DNA of 64,000 bases from Achromobacter spanius. Lineage in GTDB: Bacteria; Pseudomonadota; Gammaproteobacteria; Burkholderiales; Burkholderiaceae_B. The number at the start of each line of letters is the position of its first letter. Position 1 is the stretch's first letter. The notes under the pieces are model-generated. The model was given only the letters and a program-made list of their open reading frames with translations, was not told the origin of the DNA and did not search any database. Positions 62,064 to 64,000 of the stretch are shown here, in pieces. The DNA is taken from contig NZ_CP025030.1 of NCBI RefSeq assembly GCF_002812705.1, positions 3,038,001 through 3,102,000 on the forward strand, given 5' to 3'. A program made the translations under genes and the position numbers.

Positions 62064-62605
62064 TCCAGGCACCTTTTCAGCCGTTGCAAGCCACGGCGTA
62101 TCCAGCTCTTGATCGTTCCCAGCGGCGTCTCCAGGCGGGCCGCGATATCGGGATGCGCCAGGTCATCGAAAAACGCCATGGCAATGGCAACCCGTTGCGG
62201 CCCTTCCAGCTGGCCCATGCAGTCGGCCAGGCGGCGGCCTTCCTGGCTGGCTTGCAGACGGGCAAGCGGGCCGGGGCCGTCGTCGGCCATGGCCAGCGTC
62301 AGCGTGTCGTCCGGGTCCGGCACCACGACGTCGGGCCGCCTCAGGCGGTCGATGCAGCGGTTCCGGACGATGCGGGTCATCCACGTCATGGGTTGGCTCT
62401 GCTCGGCCTGGTATTGGCCGGCCTGGCGCCAGATCGATACGAAACACTCTTGCAGCACGTCTTCCGCGGCGGCCTGGTCTCTCAACATACGTCTGGCCAG
62501 GGCAAACAGATGCGGGGACGCAAGGCGATAAAGCTCAGCCAGTGCGGATTCGCGTTTTTCCGCGCACTGGACAAGCAGGGCCTGCAGGTGTTGAGCGTCG
62601 GGCAT
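62060..62605 (-). CDS. ECF sigma factor (pair 2, SigK-like context)
   Basis: A 181-residue ECF sigma factor with region 2 (ALAELYRLASPHLFALARRML, AEDVLQECFVSIW) and region 4 (HPDIAARLETPLGTIKSWIRRGL). It is the first gene of a three-gene run with its anti-sigma factor and a fasciclin protein. The same gene order is known for mycobacterial sigK-rskA with mpt70/mpt83, so it is probably the SigK-type regulator of the fasciclin gene. Confidence 0.92.
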   Translation of the reverse strand: MPDAQHLQALLVQCAEKRESALAELYRLASPHLFALARRMLRDQAAAEDVLQECFVSIWRQAGQYQAEQSQPMTWMTRIVRNRCIDRLRRPDVVVPDPDDTLTLAMADDGPGPLARLQASQEGRRLADCMGQLEGPQRVAIAMAFFDDLAHPDIAARLETPLGTIKSWIRRGLQRLKRCLE

Positions 62606-62841
62606 CGGTTCCTAAGAGGGAAGGGGCGCGCTGGTGCAGAGCATACCGGGCCAGGACGCCGACGTCACTATTGAACTGGGCCCTGATCAGCGCACTACAA
62701 TGCCCGGCACACTTGGCAGCGTCAGGCAAACCGGGAAACCCCGGCAAACTCGGCATGCCGCGTGCACAACCCCCCGGGCCCCGGCTGGCCCGGACAAAAG
62801 CGTAGAGCTTGCAATCGACACACAGGAGGAGCAGACAGGAC

Positions 62842-63504
62842 ATGGACGCAGAATTCTGGTTGGAACGCTGGCGCGAAGGGCGCACGCACTTTCATCAGGC
62901 CCGGATTACGCCGCTCTTGCAGAAGTACTGGCCCACGTTGGCCGTACCGCAGGGTGGACGGGTACTGGTACCGCTATGCGGCAAATCGCTGGACATGGTG
63001 TGGCTGGCGGCGCAGGGACACTCGGTGCTGGGCATTGAGCTTTCCCAGCTTGCGGTGGAACAGTTCTTCACCGAAAACGAGCTGCGGCCCGTGACGCATG
63101 AATCCGTCTACGGCAAGCACTACGTGGCGGGCAACATTGAAATCATCTGCGGCGACATCTTCAAGCTGGATTCGCAACTGCTGTCGCACTGCGTGGGCGC
63201 TTACGACCGCGCGGCGCTGGTCGCGCTGCCCGAAGACATGCGGGCGGACTACGTGCGTCACGTCTACGGGCAGCTATCGCCCGCCAGCCGGGGCCTGCTG
63301 ATCACGCTGGACTATCCGCAGGAAGAGATGGCGGGGCCGCCATTCTCGGTCGTGGACAGCGAAGTGCAGGCCATCTTCACCGGGGTGGCCCCGGCCGTCA
63401 TCATTGACCGCCGCGGCATCCTGGACAAGGAACCCAAGTTCCAGAGCGCGGGCGTCAGCCGGCTGGATACCGTGGTGTACCGGCTGGGCGTGCAAGACGC
63501 CTGA
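62842..63504 (+). CDS. tpm: Thiopurine S-methyltransferase
   Basis: A 220-residue SAM-dependent methyltransferase. The start [18 protein letters not shown] matches the bacterial TPMT family, and the [15 protein letters not shown] segment forms the SAM site; DRAALVALP follows. In bacteria it methylates selenite and tellurite as well as thiols, giving oxyanion resistance. The ATG at 62842 follows AGGAGCAGACAGGAC. It stands alone, 236 bases from the sigma gene; that gap shows only GC-rich sequence. Confidence 0.95.
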   Translation: MDAEFWLERWREGRTHFHQARITPLLQKYWPTLAVPQGGRVLVPLCGKSLDMVWLAAQGHSVLGIELSQLAVEQFFTENELRPVTHESVYGKHYVAGNIEIICGDIFKLDSQLLSHCVGAYDRAALVALPEDMRADYVRHVYGQLSPASRGLLITLDYPQEEMAGPPFSVVDSEVQAIFTGVAPAVIIDRRGILDKEPKFQSAGVSRLDTVVYRLGVQDA

Positions 63505-63552
63505 CACCGGAACCCGGATGTGGCGGCGAGGTGCGAAGTGAGCGAAGGCCTT

Positions 63553-64000
63553 TCAGGTCATCAGCCAGCCGCCCGCCACATCCAGTACCTGGCCGGTAAC
63601 GAAGCGGGCCTGATCGGACGCGAAGAACAGGCAGGCGTCGGCCACCTCTTCCGGGGTGCCCAGGCGGCGCAGCGCCGTCACCCGCGCCACGGCGTCGTTG
63701 ATTTCCTGAGGCACGCTTTTCAGCAGCGGCGTACTGATGCGTCCGGGCGCCAGCCCATTGACCGTGACGTCGAACTCGCCCAGTTCGGCGGCCCAATGCC
63801 GGGTCAGGCCGATCAGCCCAGCCTTGGTGGCCGCGTAGTGCGCCGCCACGATGTCGCAGTACGCCTTGCCCGCCACCGACGACATATTGATCACGCGCCC
63901 CTGGCGCTGCTTGACCATGTGCGGCGTGGCCAGGTGCGTCATGTAGAACACGCTGTTCAGGTTCACCGACATGACCTGGTCCCATTCGCCCGGCGGCATC
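63553..64000 (-). CDS. FabG-like short-chain dehydrogenase, N-terminal part cut by window
   Basis: The C-terminal 149 residues or so of an SDR of the 3-oxoacyl-ACP reductase type. Present are the Asn (VNLNSVFYM), Ser (NMSSVAGK) and YAATK catalytic positions, and the C-terminal TGQVLDVAGGW. The frame is open at base 64000, so the start lies beyond. The family usually runs about 250 residues. It converges on tpm with 48 bases between stops. Confidence 0.92.
   Translation of the reverse strand, partial: MPPGEWDQVMSVNLNSVFYMTHLATPHMVKQRQGRVINMSSVAGKAYCDIVAAHYAATKAGLIGLTRHWAAELGEFDVTVNGLAPGRISTPLLKSVPQEINDAVARVTALRRLGTPEEVADACLFFASDQARFVTGQVLDVAGGWLMT

Overview
The window is a high-GC chromosomal segment of a betaproteobacterium of the Alcaligenaceae, most likely Achromobacter or a close Bordetella relative. 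The grounds are the conserved block greA-yhbY-rlmE-ftsH-folP-glmM next to ppx/ppk and pstSCAB, three periplasmic 'Bug' receptors (a family hugely expanded in Bordetella and Achromobacter), many LysR regulators, and overlapping ATGA gene junctions. This assignment comes from remembered gene order and protein resemblance; no database search was run. There is no phage, transposase, integrase or CRISPR array, so the accessory content looks like ordinary catabolic and stress modules.

Layout. 1-10166: the 3' end of carB, a short-chain dehydrogenase, a histidine phosphatase, a complete Fbp-type ABC importer with a LysR regulator as its last gene, a FlxA-like coiled-coil protein and a RutG-type pyrimidine permease. 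10167-10551: a leader region with a candidate promoter and two tandem terminator-like hairpins before greA. 10552-16725: the housekeeping block greA, yhbY (opposite strand), rlmE, ftsH (TTG start), folP, glmM. 16944-25912: a phosphate-stress neighbourhood with olsB (phosphorus-free ornithine lipid), ppx, ppk and pstSCAB. Well-formed PHO boxes precede ppk and pstS, and phoU does not follow pstB. 26028-26104: tRNA-Pro(TGG).

26169-36768 is accessory catabolism. Module A (LysR, CaiB-type CoA transferase, HMG-CoA-lyase family enzyme, Bug receptor) is followed by module B (short-chain dehydrogenase, Bug receptor, glutathione transferase, ThDP decarboxylase-like enzyme, mandelate racemase-like enolase), with a divergent GntR/FCD regulator. 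Module B resembles the logic of the mandelate pathway. 36816-42664 groups small stress-type genes: DUF305, DUF2269, an epimerase-DoxX fusion, ferritin-like DUF892 and DUF4142, and a zinc alcohol/formaldehyde dehydrogenase. 42683-44299: a membrane-anchored nuclease and a LysE-type exporter. 44418-48689 is a second module with the same four gene types as module A but in a different order, with its LysR divergent.

48721-64000: a DUF465 protein, a sterol desaturase-type hydroxylase, two separate ECF sigma/anti-sigma pairs (50359-51674 and 61365-62605, the second upstream of a fasciclin gene as in SigK-RskA systems), a DUF3455 lipoprotein, a YcaC-like hydrolase, LysR and AraC regulators, an aldo/keto reductase opposite the AraC gene with a 12-bp perfect inverted repeat between them, an SMI1/KNR4-plus-repeat protein, a DUF1275 membrane protein, a Tat-signal protein with a TPR partner, thiopurine methyltransferase and a partial FabG-like reductase. 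Both proposed catabolic schemes rely on unlinked TctAB membrane subunits, because none of the Bug genes has transporter subunits beside it.
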